DNA of 64,000 nt. Origin: G963678445 sp963678445 (lineage in GTDB: Bacteria > Hydrogenedentota > Hydrogenedentia > Hydrogenedentales > G963678445). The notes beneath the pieces were generated by a model. It saw nothing but the letters and a program-made list of their open reading frames with translations, was not told the DNA's origin and searched no databases. Within the stretch, counting starts at the first letter, position 1; every line of letters begins with the position of its first letter. The DNA lies in the NCBI GenBank assembly GCA_963678445.1, contig OY782877.1, positions 4,154,001 to 4,218,000 on the forward strand, read 5' to 3'. The translations under genes and the position numbers were made by a program. Below, in pieces: positions 1 to 8,524 of this stretch.

Positions 1-85
1 GCTGTGAGGCGACCGGTCCATTGAACGATTGTTACTCAAGGGTAGACGCATTTTGAGGATGCATTTACGTATCTTGCTTATTCCA

Positions 86-130
86 GGTTTCGCAAGCAGC
101 CTGTTTGTGTGACCTGCTGCTTGCGAAACC
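86..130. repeat. 15-bp perfect inverted repeat (hairpin)
   Basis: Positions 86-100 (GGTTTCGCAAGCAGC) are exactly complementary to 116-130, with a 15-nt loop. The hairpin lies 50-94 bp beyond the stop codon of the leftward DUF4838 gene. No T-run follows on either strand, so it is at best a weak terminator or an mRNA 3'-end stabiliser. The rest of 1-179 shows nothing I recognise. Confidence 0.6.
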
Positions 131-179
131 GTGGAATTATAGCAAGGCTATACAATTCGACGCAATTCGCATTTTTCAT

Positions 180-2672
180 CTACATCGGTGCTTTTTCCAG
201 ATAAGCGATATTGTAGCCAATGGTTTTGCTTTCGCCTGCCTGCAAGGTGACGGGCACAGTGTCCATTTCCAGGTTGAGCTGATAACGGTCGGGGGACCAA
301 TAGATCGACACAAGCGTAAAATCGTCAGGATTGAATCGTTGTACTGCGCCATAGCCTTCCTTGTGATTAAAGATGGCGTATTCACCACCGCTGAAGTCTT
401 TCAGTTTCTCTTCATCCTGTCCCTCATAGAAATCAAAGTCGCGGTTAGCCTGGGTCCAGGTCGCCCCATGCAGATACACTCCGATTTCCTTTTCATCGTC
501 GGTCTGGGTGAGGGTATCGTACTCGGGGTGGGTGCACCACTGGAAGGTTTTTTCAGCGTCTGTGTTGTTTTTTATCGTTGTTTCAAAGCGTACGCCATCT
601 TCCTTGTTTTCGGCAAAGGTAATGGTGCGGGTCATCAGACTTCCATCGGGCAATTCCTTGCTGAGGTAAACGGTATTGCCTTCAAGTTTGCCGGTAAATG
701 CCCGCGGGTTATTCTCGTCGTAGTTTTCCCTGCCCCATTCTTCCAGACCGCGCTGGCGGAAGAAGGTGCGGTTGCGGCCGAAGAGGAAATTGCGTCCGTT
801 AGGCTTGTAGATGAGTTCGGCCACACGACCATTCAGTTCGGGGATAACGGTGACCGCCCAGAGATCATTTTCGAGACGTAAGGCCGGCATGCCCGCGGAC
901 ATCTTTTTGAGGTCATCGACAAATTCGGAAAGAGGACGTGTTTCATTGACAGAGGTCAGCTGATAGCGGTCGAAAAGCGAAAGGTAATGTTCCACCAGTC
1001 CATCGGGCAGGTTTAGCTTGCATACCCCATCTTTGTAGTGGAGATCGCTGTGGGTGGCGATGAGCGCTTTATACGCGCAAATGGAAGCCTTCTCAACCCG
1101 TTTGCGAATTGTATCGCTTTGGGCCGCCTTCATGGCGGCATCGAAGCATTCCATGGTGCGGTTCGCCATGGTGGGCGTGAGTCCTACTTCCGCCGCTGTA
1201 GGGAAGCAGTCGGGATGTACATCCATTTTTTCCGCATTGTCATGCAATTCAGTCAGGTAAGTTAAGATGGGTTCGGCGGCTTCCTTATAATGCAAGTGGC
1301 AAAACTCTTCCACCAACTCCCAACTGTCCAGGCCTGGCGTCCACAAGCAGCGCGACATAACATAGTTGCGCAGATCGCTCATTTCACCCGAAAGGCTGAC
1401 AGCGTTCGCCTGCATGAAGATGCCCTTAGCATGGCTTTCGGTGAAGAAGCGCACATTTTCCCCAATAGCACGCAGGTTGGGGAAGGGGAGGTCGTAATTG
1501 AAAAAGTCCGTGTTGTAATGCCAAATCCAAACGTTATCGGAAATCTCTTTCCAACCGTTCAAATCTTTGCAAAAGCTATGGTTTTTTTCGCATTTAGGGT
1601 CGTTGACGGGATGCACTGTGCAGCATTCAATACTGCAAAGCTGGATTTGTACATTGTCGCGGGGACGGAGATGTTTCGGCGGTTTGCGGGTATATTGATA
1701 GGCCAATGTGCCAATCATAACATCGGGGTGTTTTTCTGCGACCCGTTCCGCCACGGTGTTGACGAGGGTAAGATGGGCGCCCATGCCCGATTCTTCACGG
1801 TCATTGATGGCCTGGCATCGGGGGCACTGGCAATAATCTTCATTGTCATTTTGGCTGACGGCGATGTTCTTTGTTTCCGGATGTTCTGCAAGTCGATCAA
1901 GGACGGCCTGGGTGACAATGTCAACCACTTCAGGGTCGGTGGGGCAGATCTGCGGTCCGCCATAGCCTGAGGTAACGCGACGGCCATCGTGCAAGGCAAA
2001 GTATTCAGGATGCTCCTCGCCGTAAACTTTGTAGGGCACCTGCCAGTAGTAGGAGTGTCCGATTAGTTTTTGCGGGGTGCTCCCGCCCAGTTTTTCATCG
2101 TTAGTAACGGTGTTGCAGTGCAAACGCGCTGCAAATTCAGGATGCGTGGCGTTTTCACGGTAGTAGCTCCAGCGGAAGGAGAGCGGGGGAACGTAGGTAT
2201 ATACTTCGCAACGGAGAGAAGGGGGGACATCCCTTTCGGGAAAATGCGTGTGATCATAGGTTAAGAATCGTACACCGCAGAAACGTTCAAAGAGTTCGTA
2301 GACGGCGTACAAAGTCCCTCGTGTACGACCGCCCGCCAACGCCATATTGTTGCGGCGTATATCCACATAGACGCCTTCCTTGCCCAGCTCATCCAACTTA
2401 AAGGCTTCATAGCCTTTTTCCGGAATAGCGCCCGGTCCGATATAGACGTTGCCCGTAGCCGATGCCGCGCTGTTTTCAATGGGCAGTTCCATGCCAAGCG
2501 CATCTTTGAAAAGTGACTGGAATTCCTGTGCGGCATACCTTTCACTGGCGATAGCATCCGGTGCGACCACGATACGCCAGGTTTTCATATCCGCTACATC
2601 CAGCATTTCGACGGCCTGCGCTGATAGGCAAAGCACTGCTATCGCGCCGCCCAATATCCACTTCCGCATCAT
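180..2672 (-). CDS. Secreted DUF4838 domain protein (glycosidase-like)
   Basis: This 830-residue protein begins with a signal peptide (hydrophobic stretch to about residue 20, AQA cleavage motif). Residues about 25-140 resemble the N-terminal domain found in alpha-glucuronidases and related enzymes. Residues about 170-440 match DUF4838, with the cysteine-rich segment NEDYCQCPRCQ and the stretch WIWHYNTDFFNYDLPFPNL. Residues about 610-830 look like a beta-sandwich of the galactose-mutarotase type. DUF4838 proteins are predicted carbohydrate-active enzymes of Verrucomicrobia, Lentisphaerae and Bacteroidetes, but the substrate is unknown. The ATG at 2672 is preceded by GGAGA about 10 nt upstream. 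It is probably transcribed separately, since the neighbouring gene also runs leftward but belongs to another pathway. The family call is firm; the catalytic activity is inference. Confidence 0.8.
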   Translation of the reverse strand: MMRKWILGGAIAVLCLSAQAVEMLDVADMKTWRIVVAPDAIASERYAAQEFQSLFKDALGMELPIENSAASATGNVYIGPGAIPEKGYEAFKLDELGKEGVYVDIRRNNMALAGGRTRGTLYAVYELFERFCGVRFLTYDHTHFPERDVPPSLRCEVYTYVPPLSFRWSYYRENATHPEFAARLHCNTVTNDEKLGGSTPQKLIGHSYYWQVPYKVYGEEHPEYFALHDGRRVTSGYGGPQICPTDPEVVDIVTQAVLDRLAEHPETKNIAVSQNDNEDYCQCPRCQAINDREESGMGAHLTLVNTVAERVAEKHPDVMIGTLAYQYTRKPPKHLRPRDNVQIQLCSIECCTVHPVNDPKCEKNHSFCKDLNGWKEISDNVWIWHYNTDFFNYDLPFPNLRAIGENVRFFTESHAKGIFMQANAVSLSGEMSDLRNYVMSRCLWTPGLDSWELVEEFCHLHYKEAAEPILTYLTELHDNAEKMDVHPDCFPTAAEVGLTPTMANRTMECFDAAMKAAQSDTIRKRVEKASICAYKALIATHSDLHYKDGVCKLNLPDGLVEHYLSLFDRYQLTSVNETRPLSEFVDDLKKMSAGMPALRLENDLWAVTVIPELNGRVAELIYKPNGRNFLFGRNRTFFRQRGLEEWGRENYDENNPRAFTGKLEGNTVYLSKELPDGSLMTRTITFAENKEDGVRFETTIKNNTDAEKTFQWCTHPEYDTLTQTDDEKEIGVYLHGATWTQANRDFDFYEGQDEEKLKDFSGGEYAIFNHKEGYGAVQRFNPDDFTLVSIYWSPDRYQLNLEMDTVPVTLQAGESKTIGYNIAYLEKAPM

Positions 2673-2707
2673 ACGTTACATTCTCCTTTGCTTTTTTGTC
2701 AAAGCGA

Positions 2708-4543
2708 TTATTTTTCAGGAAAGGTCATCGCCATGGCGAATTCCATGGCGAAATCTACATCGTTCGAAAGTTCTACTTGTGTTGTGCGTCGCGCCAGTTC
2801 CTCGGCGTTATGTCGTTCTGTCTGCGACAGGAGCACCCATTGCGCCCCGCTAAGCGAGACATTGCCAACGTATCGGATTTGGTGATGCGCCAGACCAAGC
2901 GGCAACAAACCGATGCGTTGTGCGTTATCCCGACGAATGAAACTGCCAAAACCACCTGCGATGAGAATTTGGGATGCATCGCTGAGAGCGAGTTGGGCTT
3001 GCTTTAGCAAAATGTTTACACCAGCGCGAATGGCGCCACAGGCCAATTGTAATTCACGGATGTCTTTTTCAGACAGGGTGACGGCGGCTTCATCGTCGTT
3101 GCTTAGTGTAAAGATGACTTCATCGGAAGCATTTCTGCGAACGCGTCTACGCAAGGCTTCTGGTACTGTTTCGGGTAATTCTTCCGGCGGCAACAGGCGG
3201 CCTTTGGGCGTGCAGAGTCCGTATCGGAGTAATTCTGCGCAGAGATCGATCAATCCGCTACCACAGATCCCCTTGGCTTCCTGATTGCCAATAACAGCGC
3301 ACTGAAGATCATCCGTGATAATCACTTTTTCTATAGCACCCTGCGTAGCGCGCATGCCACAGGAAATACGTGCGCCTTCGAAGGCGGGGCCAGCTGCTGT
3401 GGAGGCGGCCCAAAGGGAACCTTTATGCGCGAGTATAATTTCGCCATTGGTGCCAATATCAATCATCAGCACAGTTTCGGTGGTAGTCGTCATGCCAGTG
3501 GCCAGCATGCCCGCCACGGTGTCGCCGCCGACGAAGCCGCCAATGACGGGAAAGATATACGCCATGCCTTCGGGATGTATTTTTATGCCCAATGTTTGTG
3601 CGGAGAGCAGCAGCCCCCGCGTATACGTCGGCACAAATGGGGCCTGCCCCAATGCGGTCGGGTCCATGCCACAGAGCAAATGTTGCATGGTGGTATTACC
3701 TGAGAAAGCCACTTCGTAAACATGACGCCATCCTATTGACGCCTCTTCGCACAAACGGGCCAGCATATCATTGAGCGTTTTCAACAACGCGCTTTGCAGG
3801 TCTTCCAGACCGCGCTGTGCGCCGGCATGGCGAATACGGGAAAGCACATCGTCGCCATACCGCACCTGGGGGTTCATGCATGACGTTGTCGCCAGGGGCT
3901 CTCCGGTGCACAAATCCAGCAATACGCCCACCAGTGTTGTTGTGCCGATATCAAAGGCGACCCCATGACAGGCACGCGCAGTGTCCCCGGCTTCAAAATC
4001 GATGAGATGGTGATCGGTGAGTACTGCCGTACCGGAAAAACGGCACGCGCGCAGTTTTTGCGCCAGCATCTGCAATAGCGATGTACTGATCTTCAAGGGG
4101 CCGGTGTAGGCCTCAATGCGTGCCAGGTCCGAACGGTTATCCTGTAACGAAGGGGTATCCAACTTCAGGTAGCGTTTTCGTACTGCGGGGGCGACCTGCG
4201 TTACTTCCTCCGTTTGCGCTGTTGCCAGGATGCGGTGCTGATCGGCAAACAAAACACCATCGGGTACAAAGACCTCACAGTCTTCCTCAATCCGACATTG
4301 GCAGGCCAGCCGCCATCCCATCGCCAGTTCTTCTTCGCTAAAGCAGTCTAGCTCTGCAGCATTGGGTTTGGCAGCGCCACGAACGACCTGTATACGACAT
4401 TTTCCGCAGGTACCCACACCACCACAGGGCGTATCAATGATGCGGGCTGCCGTTGCAGCGGCTTCCAGCAACGTTGTGCCCGGAAGCACATTTACCGTGC
4501 AATTTCGTGGTTTAAAAAGCACCGTTCGTATTGATGGATTCAT
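2708..4543 (-). CDS. ASKHA/2Fe-2S ferredoxin protein (corrinoid-protein reductive activator-like)
   Basis: The N-terminal 90 residues form a plant-type ferredoxin domain with Cys40, Cys46, Cys49 and Cys81 (C-x5-C-x2-C-x31-C). The remainder is an ASKHA-type ATPase of the DUF4445 family, with the phosphate-binding segments FDIGTTTLVGVLLD and MIDIGTNGEI and the ending LIAGGFGSFI. Known members (RACE, RamA-like) use ATP and a reduced Fe-S cluster to reactivate the Co(II) corrinoid of methyltransferase proteins. No corrinoid protein or methyltransferase is in this window, so its partner lies elsewhere. The frame is open to 4609, but I chose ATG 4543, which gives 611 residues starting directly at the ferredoxin fold and has GCAGG upstream. 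The MBL-fold gene lies just upstream on the same strand (138 bp gap). Confidence 0.82.
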   Translation of the reverse strand: MNPSIRTVLFKPRNCTVNVLPGTTLLEAAATAARIIDTPCGGVGTCGKCRIQVVRGAAKPNAAELDCFSEEELAMGWRLACQCRIEEDCEVFVPDGVLFADQHRILATAQTEEVTQVAPAVRKRYLKLDTPSLQDNRSDLARIEAYTGPLKISTSLLQMLAQKLRACRFSGTAVLTDHHLIDFEAGDTARACHGVAFDIGTTTLVGVLLDLCTGEPLATTSCMNPQVRYGDDVLSRIRHAGAQRGLEDLQSALLKTLNDMLARLCEEASIGWRHVYEVAFSGNTTMQHLLCGMDPTALGQAPFVPTYTRGLLLSAQTLGIKIHPEGMAYIFPVIGGFVGGDTVAGMLATGMTTTTETVLMIDIGTNGEIILAHKGSLWAASTAAGPAFEGARISCGMRATQGAIEKVIITDDLQCAVIGNQEAKGICGSGLIDLCAELLRYGLCTPKGRLLPPEELPETVPEALRRRVRRNASDEVIFTLSNDDEAAVTLSEKDIRELQLACGAIRAGVNILLKQAQLALSDASQILIAGGFGSFIRRDNAQRIGLLPLGLAHHQIRYVGNVSLSGAQWVLLSQTERHNAEELARRTTQVELSNDVDFAMEFAMAMTFPEK

Positions 4544-4681
4544 GTTGCAGCCTGCTATTGTGTTTCTCAGCCCATCTGTTTGGAAACTATTTTGAGAATA
4601 TAAACGCACCCTTCACGCCTGCAAAGAAATTATCACCTTTTTCTTTCGGCGACCAGATTATGCAAGCCTATCATGTTTTTC

Positions 4682-5518
4682 TCAGAATTCCAAAATGGTT
4701 CCTGCCTGGGCGGGAAAGACTTTTTTAGGAAAGGTTTCCCCTAATGCGCGTATAGCGGCTTCACCGGTGCAATGGTTGGGATAGAACTGTGCGATATCCC
4801 ATTGGCGCAGTGCTTTTACCGTTGCTTCAATACGTTCGGCGGACGCATGGCTTAAATGTAGCCCCCCTATCAACGCCCGGATGGATTTTGTATTCGTAAG
4901 TGTTTCCACCCGTTGCAGAATATTGATGATCCCCGAATGGGCACAGCCCAGCAAAACGATCGTGCCTTCTGCGGTGTCGATAAGCATGGATTGATCATCC
5001 GGGAATTCTTCCTGCACACGGTTTCCGTTCAGATAGGTCTGGAAACGTTCGGGTATTTTTTCAAATGCACATGTGCGTGGGATTTCGCCTGTCAAGCGGA
5101 CCCCTTTCCCCAGTGTTACCCCGCCTTCCGACAAAACTAAGTCCGCAGCGGCGCTTTTGGTGACGGCGTCATCAATAGGCATCCCAATGTCACGCACCTG
5201 CTGCTTATCATCCACCGAGAGTTTGGCGGCAAAAGCTGCCGGATGTGCATAAACGAGCGCCTGAGGCGCATGTTGCAATACTGCCGCTAGACCGCCCCCA
5301 TGATCATAATGTCCATGACTAAGTGCAATCCACTGCACACGGCTCCAATCCCAATTCAGTTGTGCGGCGTTGTGCAGAATTTTGTCCGATTGACCCGTAT
5401 CAAATAAACCTACCGTATCCGGCGTCTCAATGCCATACGCCAATCCATGTTCCGTTTCCAAATCCGGACGGGCAGCGTCGTTTTCCATCAGTATCGTGAT
5501 GCGTACCTGTTGCGACAT
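4682..5518 (-). CDS. MBL-fold metal-dependent hydrolase (COG1237 type)
   Basis: This 278-residue metallo-beta-lactamase-fold protein has the metal-binding motif HGHYDHGGG near residue 66 and later ligand histidines in GCAHSGIINIL, GGLHLSHAS and YPNHCTG. The layout resembles the COG1237 group, some of which are annotated as dihydropterin ribofuranosylaminobenzene phosphate synthase. That specific reaction cannot be claimed here. The start ATG 5518 has AGGAG eight nt upstream. The first copy of a palindromic repeat begins 20 bp before the start codon, so the mRNA leader probably includes it. Together with the corrinoid-activator-like gene downstream it may serve one-carbon metabolism, but this rests only on proximity. 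Confidence 0.8.
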   Translation of the reverse strand: MSQQVRITILMENDAARPDLETEHGLAYGIETPDTVGLFDTGQSDKILHNAAQLNWDWSRVQWIALSHGHYDHGGGLAAVLQHAPQALVYAHPAAFAAKLSVDDKQQVRDIGMPIDDAVTKSAAADLVLSEGGVTLGKGVRLTGEIPRTCAFEKIPERFQTYLNGNRVQEEFPDDQSMLIDTAEGTIVLLGCAHSGIINILQRVETLTNTKSIRALIGGLHLSHASAERIEATVKALRQWDIAQFYPNHCTGEAAIRALGETFPKKVFPAQAGTILEF

Positions 5519-5538
5519 TTAAACTACTCCTTGATAAC

Positions 5539-5617
5539 CTAAGTGGTCCAGCGACCACAAGCGTTAGGTATGGTCCTTGCCATCCCTGACCGCAGTGAAG
5601 TTTCTCGTTTTTTATAG
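5539..5617 (+). repeat. Dispersed palindromic repeat, copy A
   Basis: The unit starts AAGTGGTCCAGCGACCACAA, a 6-bp palindrome with a CAGC loop. A second imperfect hairpin (GGTC...GACC) follows near 5572-5590, then a pyrimidine-rich tail CTCGTTTTTTATAG. Copy B begins exactly 100 bp later and an inverted copy lies at 31037-31117. It falls in the 5' leader of the MBL-fold gene, read on the opposite strand. Confidence 0.8.
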
Positions 5618-5638
5618 CAGTTTCCAGATTATAGCCAT

Positions 5639-5727
5639 TAAAGTGGTCCAGCGACCACAAGGTGGCCAGGGCCACACCCAGAAAACAGGGTCCTTACCGT
5701 CTCTGACCGAAACAAAACTTCGTTTTT
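5639..5727 (+). repeat. Dispersed palindromic repeat, copy B
   Basis: It shares AAGTGGTCCAGCGACCACAA with copy A and carries an extra palindrome GTGGCCAGGGCCAC at about 5662-5675. The shared block GGTCCTTACC...CTGACCGA and tail ACTTCGTTTTTAGG follow. It lies 39 bp beyond the stop codon of the leftward RlmD-like gene. The T-rich tail reads on the plus strand, away from any gene it could terminate. Confidence 0.8.
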
Positions 5728-5766
5728 AGGAAAAATTTTAGAATTAAGTCACTAAATGGGCTATAT

Positions 5767-6990
5767 CTAATTCTTTCGTGTGAATTGCGCCACAACCTCT
5801 ACATGCCGTGTATGGGGAAAGAGATCGACCGCCTGCATATGGGTCAAATGGAAATGCTCTAACAACAGGGGTAACTCACGCGCCAGAATTTTTGGATTAC
5901 ACGAAACATAGAGTAAATGGGGAGGGGCCAATTCGCTGATGCGACGTAGTGCTTTGGGATGCAAGCCGGCACGAGGCGGATCGAGCACCACAGCATTATT
6001 GGGTTCCAGTCCGCCCGCCCGAATCTCGTTGCGCAGATAGTTCTTTACCTTGTCCGTAATGAACGTTACATTGTCTATTTTGTTGACAGCCGCATTGTGG
6101 CGGCCATCTTCAGAGGCCGATGTGACGTTTTCTACTGACCAGACCTTTTTTACCAGATCAGCACAGCTAAACGCGATGCCGCCTGCACCACCATACAAAT
6201 CATACAAGGTGTCTGGTTGTATTTTTTGTACCCATTGCCGAATAAGACCGTAAAGCCGTTCGGTAGCCCGCGGGTTAGTCTGGAAAAAGCTGAAGGGAGA
6301 GATACGGAAACTTAATTCGCGCGCATCTCCTTCTGTTTCCAGACGTAGTACCTCGGTAATGGCAGGTTCACCATACAGCAGCTCCAACTCATCCGCAGCA
6401 GCGACATCGGCCTTGCCCTCAAAAATACCGCGATAGATACTCGTTGCCCGATACGAACGTTGCACCGCCTCCACAAAGGGCGCTGCATCAAACGGACCCG
6501 GTCGTGTAATGAGTACCACCATGCGCTCCCCGCTCCGTTTGCCATCACGAATCAGCAAACAGCGCAGAAACCCCGTCTCCGCTTTCGAATCATAAGCGCG
6601 CAATCCCGCCTCCTGGTACCAGGAGCGCACCGACGCCATCAACGCATCCATGCCCATAGGCCCAATACGGCACTCTTCAATATCCAACGGCCAGAACCAA
6701 CGTCCCCGTTTCTTAAAGCCCAGTACAGTGTCCCGTATAAAATCCTTGGGCGGCGGCGTATCATAGCGTTTCGGTGCAAAAACAGGATCTACCTTGTTGC
6801 GGTAATGCCAGGTAATCGGCGAAGGTGTTACCAGGATAGGCTCCGTCCAAAACGGTTCAAACAATTCCCCCAGCATCGCCGCCTTATTCGTCACCTGTTC
6901 ACTATACGGAATATCCTGCGACTGGCATCCGCCACACTCGCCAAAGTACGGGCAGCAGGCGTCGTCGGACGCCGATTTTTCAAAAGTCAT
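5767..6990 (-). CDS. 23S rRNA (uracil-C5)-methyltransferase, RlmD/RumA-like, no TRAM domain
   Basis: This 407-residue protein has an Fe-S cluster motif at the very N-terminus (Cys13-x5-Cys19-x2-Cys22) with a likely fourth ligand in DIEECRIGP. The SAM-binding part has DLYGGAGGIAFS, then LDPPRAGLHPKALRRI, and the catalytic-cysteine motif LLYVSCNPKIL. These are hallmarks of the RumA/RlmD/RlmCD family, which makes 5-methyluridine in rRNA; the exact target base cannot be read from sequence. The TRAM RNA-binding domain that precedes the cluster in E. coli RlmD is missing. ATG 6990 overlaps the stop of the HAD gene as ATGA, so the two are probably translationally coupled. Confidence 0.87.
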   Translation of the reverse strand: MTFEKSASDDACCPYFGECGGCQSQDIPYSEQVTNKAAMLGELFEPFWTEPILVTPSPITWHYRNKVDPVFAPKRYDTPPPKDFIRDTVLGFKKRGRWFWPLDIEECRIGPMGMDALMASVRSWYQEAGLRAYDSKAETGFLRCLLIRDGKRSGERMVVLITRPGPFDAAPFVEAVQRSYRATSIYRGIFEGKADVAAADELELLYGEPAITEVLRLETEGDARELSFRISPFSFFQTNPRATERLYGLIRQWVQKIQPDTLYDLYGGAGGIAFSCADLVKKVWSVENVTSASEDGRHNAAVNKIDNVTFITDKVKNYLRNEIRAGGLEPNNAVVLDPPRAGLHPKALRRISELAPPHLLYVSCNPKILARELPLLLEHFHLTHMQAVDLFPHTRHVEVVAQFTRKN

Positions 6991-7751
6991 AATGCATATC
7001 CTGTTGAGTCAAGGGACAACAAAGGCAGAACTTCACTTAAATGATGAATAGTTGCATCCGGTTGCAGATCACCCGGTTGCGGCTCAAACAATTCCGGCGG
7101 TGTCCAACGTTGTATATGCACCACCTGCATTCCAACCCGCTTTGCGCCCTGCACATCTGACAACCAATTGTCTCCTACAAAGAGGACCTCATGGGCCGCC
7201 AGAGCCAATTCGCACAAACTCTGTGCAAAGGGAAGCGGGTGGGGTTTTACATACCCTAAATCCCCTGAAACCACTACGCTCGAAAAGAAATCTGCAATAC
7301 CGAGTTGCTGCATGCTGCTTCGGATGGCCGCACCATCTGGATAATTCGAGACCAATCCCACAGCATAGCGAGCCGAAAGCCGCTGTAGTATATCTACAAG
7401 AACTTCTGAATCCGTCACACGCACCGAATCGATAAACGCTTTCCTGCGTACCTCAAGCAATGCTTCCAATGTCGGTTCGGACACTTGTTTTTGATACAAC
7501 GTGCGTATCATCTCCTGCAAAAAACAACGCCAATCTGTTTCACGGTATAACGGCGGTGCTCCCTCATACGGCATCATCCGCGCACGCTGGCATAATCCCT
7601 CGAAAACGCTCTGCTCCATAGCACCATAGTCAGCTTCCAAAGCTCGCGCTAAACAGGTATTGCAATATCCCAAGGCATCCGGTCCATAAGGAATCAGGGT
7701 GTTGCCATAATCAAAAACGATGGCGCGAATTGACGCGCTTTTCACAGACAT
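6987..7751 (-). CDS. HAD-superfamily (subfamily IA) hydrolase-like protein
   Basis: From ATG 7751 the product has 254 residues and starts directly at HAD motif I, IVFDYGNTLIPYG. Motif II (VGLVSNYPDG), the Lys motif region (LGYVKPHPLPF) and motif IV (VLFVGDNWLSDVQGAKRVGMQVV) follow in order. In motif I the second aspartate (DxDxT), normally the general acid, is replaced by glycine (DYGNT), as in some other HAD members, so phosphatase activity is uncertain. The open frame reaches 7880, but ATG 7751 has GGAG nine nt upstream and no residues before it resemble the family. It shares an ATGA overlap with the rRNA methyltransferase downstream. Confidence 0.8.
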   Translation of the reverse strand: MSVKSASIRAIVFDYGNTLIPYGPDALGYCNTCLARALEADYGAMEQSVFEGLCQRARMMPYEGAPPLYRETDWRCFLQEMIRTLYQKQVSEPTLEALLEVRRKAFIDSVRVTDSEVLVDILQRLSARYAVGLVSNYPDGAAIRSSMQQLGIADFFSSVVVSGDLGYVKPHPLPFAQSLCELALAAHEVLFVGDNWLSDVQGAKRVGMQVVHIQRWTPPELFEPQPGDLQPDATIHHLSEVLPLLSLDSTGYAL

Positions 7752-8036
7752 CCTATGCAACTCCATGGTTAAAGCTGGGCAGATTTGCACACAAAAAGCA
7801 TAGTATACATGCCTCTCTTCCTGTTTTTCAGCATTTCGTTGCGCTTTAGTATTAAGGCGGAAAACGCTACATAGACGCATCTTTGTTTTGGAACGGGATA
7901 GCTAAAAGGAAAGTAGCTTTCGGAGCGTTTTGTTGTTTGACGGCGCCTGCTGGCGTGGGTTTGTAAAAGCAACATTCCCAAAGTGTACAATACCCTCAAA
8001 ATCCCACAGACAGTTTGTGACAGCCAAGGGTAACCT

Positions 8037-8486
8037 ATGAAAAAAGCGATCTATTCAATAAACGTTCTTATACCGATACTACTCATGGTGAGCTGCGATG
8101 TGTTCAAAGAAGAACCACCGCAGGCGCTACCACGCCCCGTCGTGTTTCCACAAATTCCTCTCGATGATTCTCAGACTCCGGCTCATCCCCCCATAAGCCC
8201 TCCGCCTTCTGTTCCAGACTCACTTTCTCCACTCCATCAGTCGCTTATCGGAACAGAATGGAAGATCGGCGATATTACCGCTCACTTTAAAACAGCAAAC
8301 CAGGTAACCCTTCAAGGCGGCCCCTTTGCCGAATTGGCCATGCAAGGCGTGGAAACCGCGTACACTTTTGAAGACGGGAACATTACGATTCGTGTGTTGG
8401 GGGAGACGCAAACGGGTACATGGGACGGCACAACGCTCTCTATTAATAATACTACCGCCGTCTTACCGACATCGTCTCTGGAATAA
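8037..8486 (+). CDS. Small lipoprotein of unknown function
   Basis: A 149-residue product with a classical lipoprotein signal: charged start, hydrophobic core and LLMVSC with the lipidated Cys at residue 20. Asp at +2 would favour inner-membrane retention under the E. coli Lol rule; whether that rule holds here is unknown. A proline-rich linker (about 30-65) leads to a small domain, IGTEWKIGDITAHFKT...TWDGTTLSINN, which looks like a compact beta-barrel module of the kind that follows lipoprotein linkers. The start has AAGGG six nt upstream. A GH43-like gene follows 38 bp downstream on the same strand, so the two are probably co-transcribed. Confidence 0.75.
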   Translation: MKKAIYSINVLIPILLMVSCDVFKEEPPQALPRPVVFPQIPLDDSQTPAHPPISPPPSVPDSLSPLHQSLIGTEWKIGDITAHFKTANQVTLQGGPFAELAMQGVETAYTFEDGNITIRVLGETQTGTWDGTTLSINNTTAVLPTSSLE

Positions 8487-8524
8487 CAAACTGTTTGATA
8501 GGGAAAAAGAGGAGTATGGCGATT

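Noticed and set aside
105..881. 258-codon plus-strand frame opposite the DUF4838 gene
   Set aside because: The minus-strand frame has a full signal peptide and family motifs; this one has neither.
5427..5675. 82-codon minus-strand frame upstream of the MBL-fold gene
   Set aside because: It runs through the palindromic repeat and overlaps the start of the MBL gene; no ribosome site or family match.
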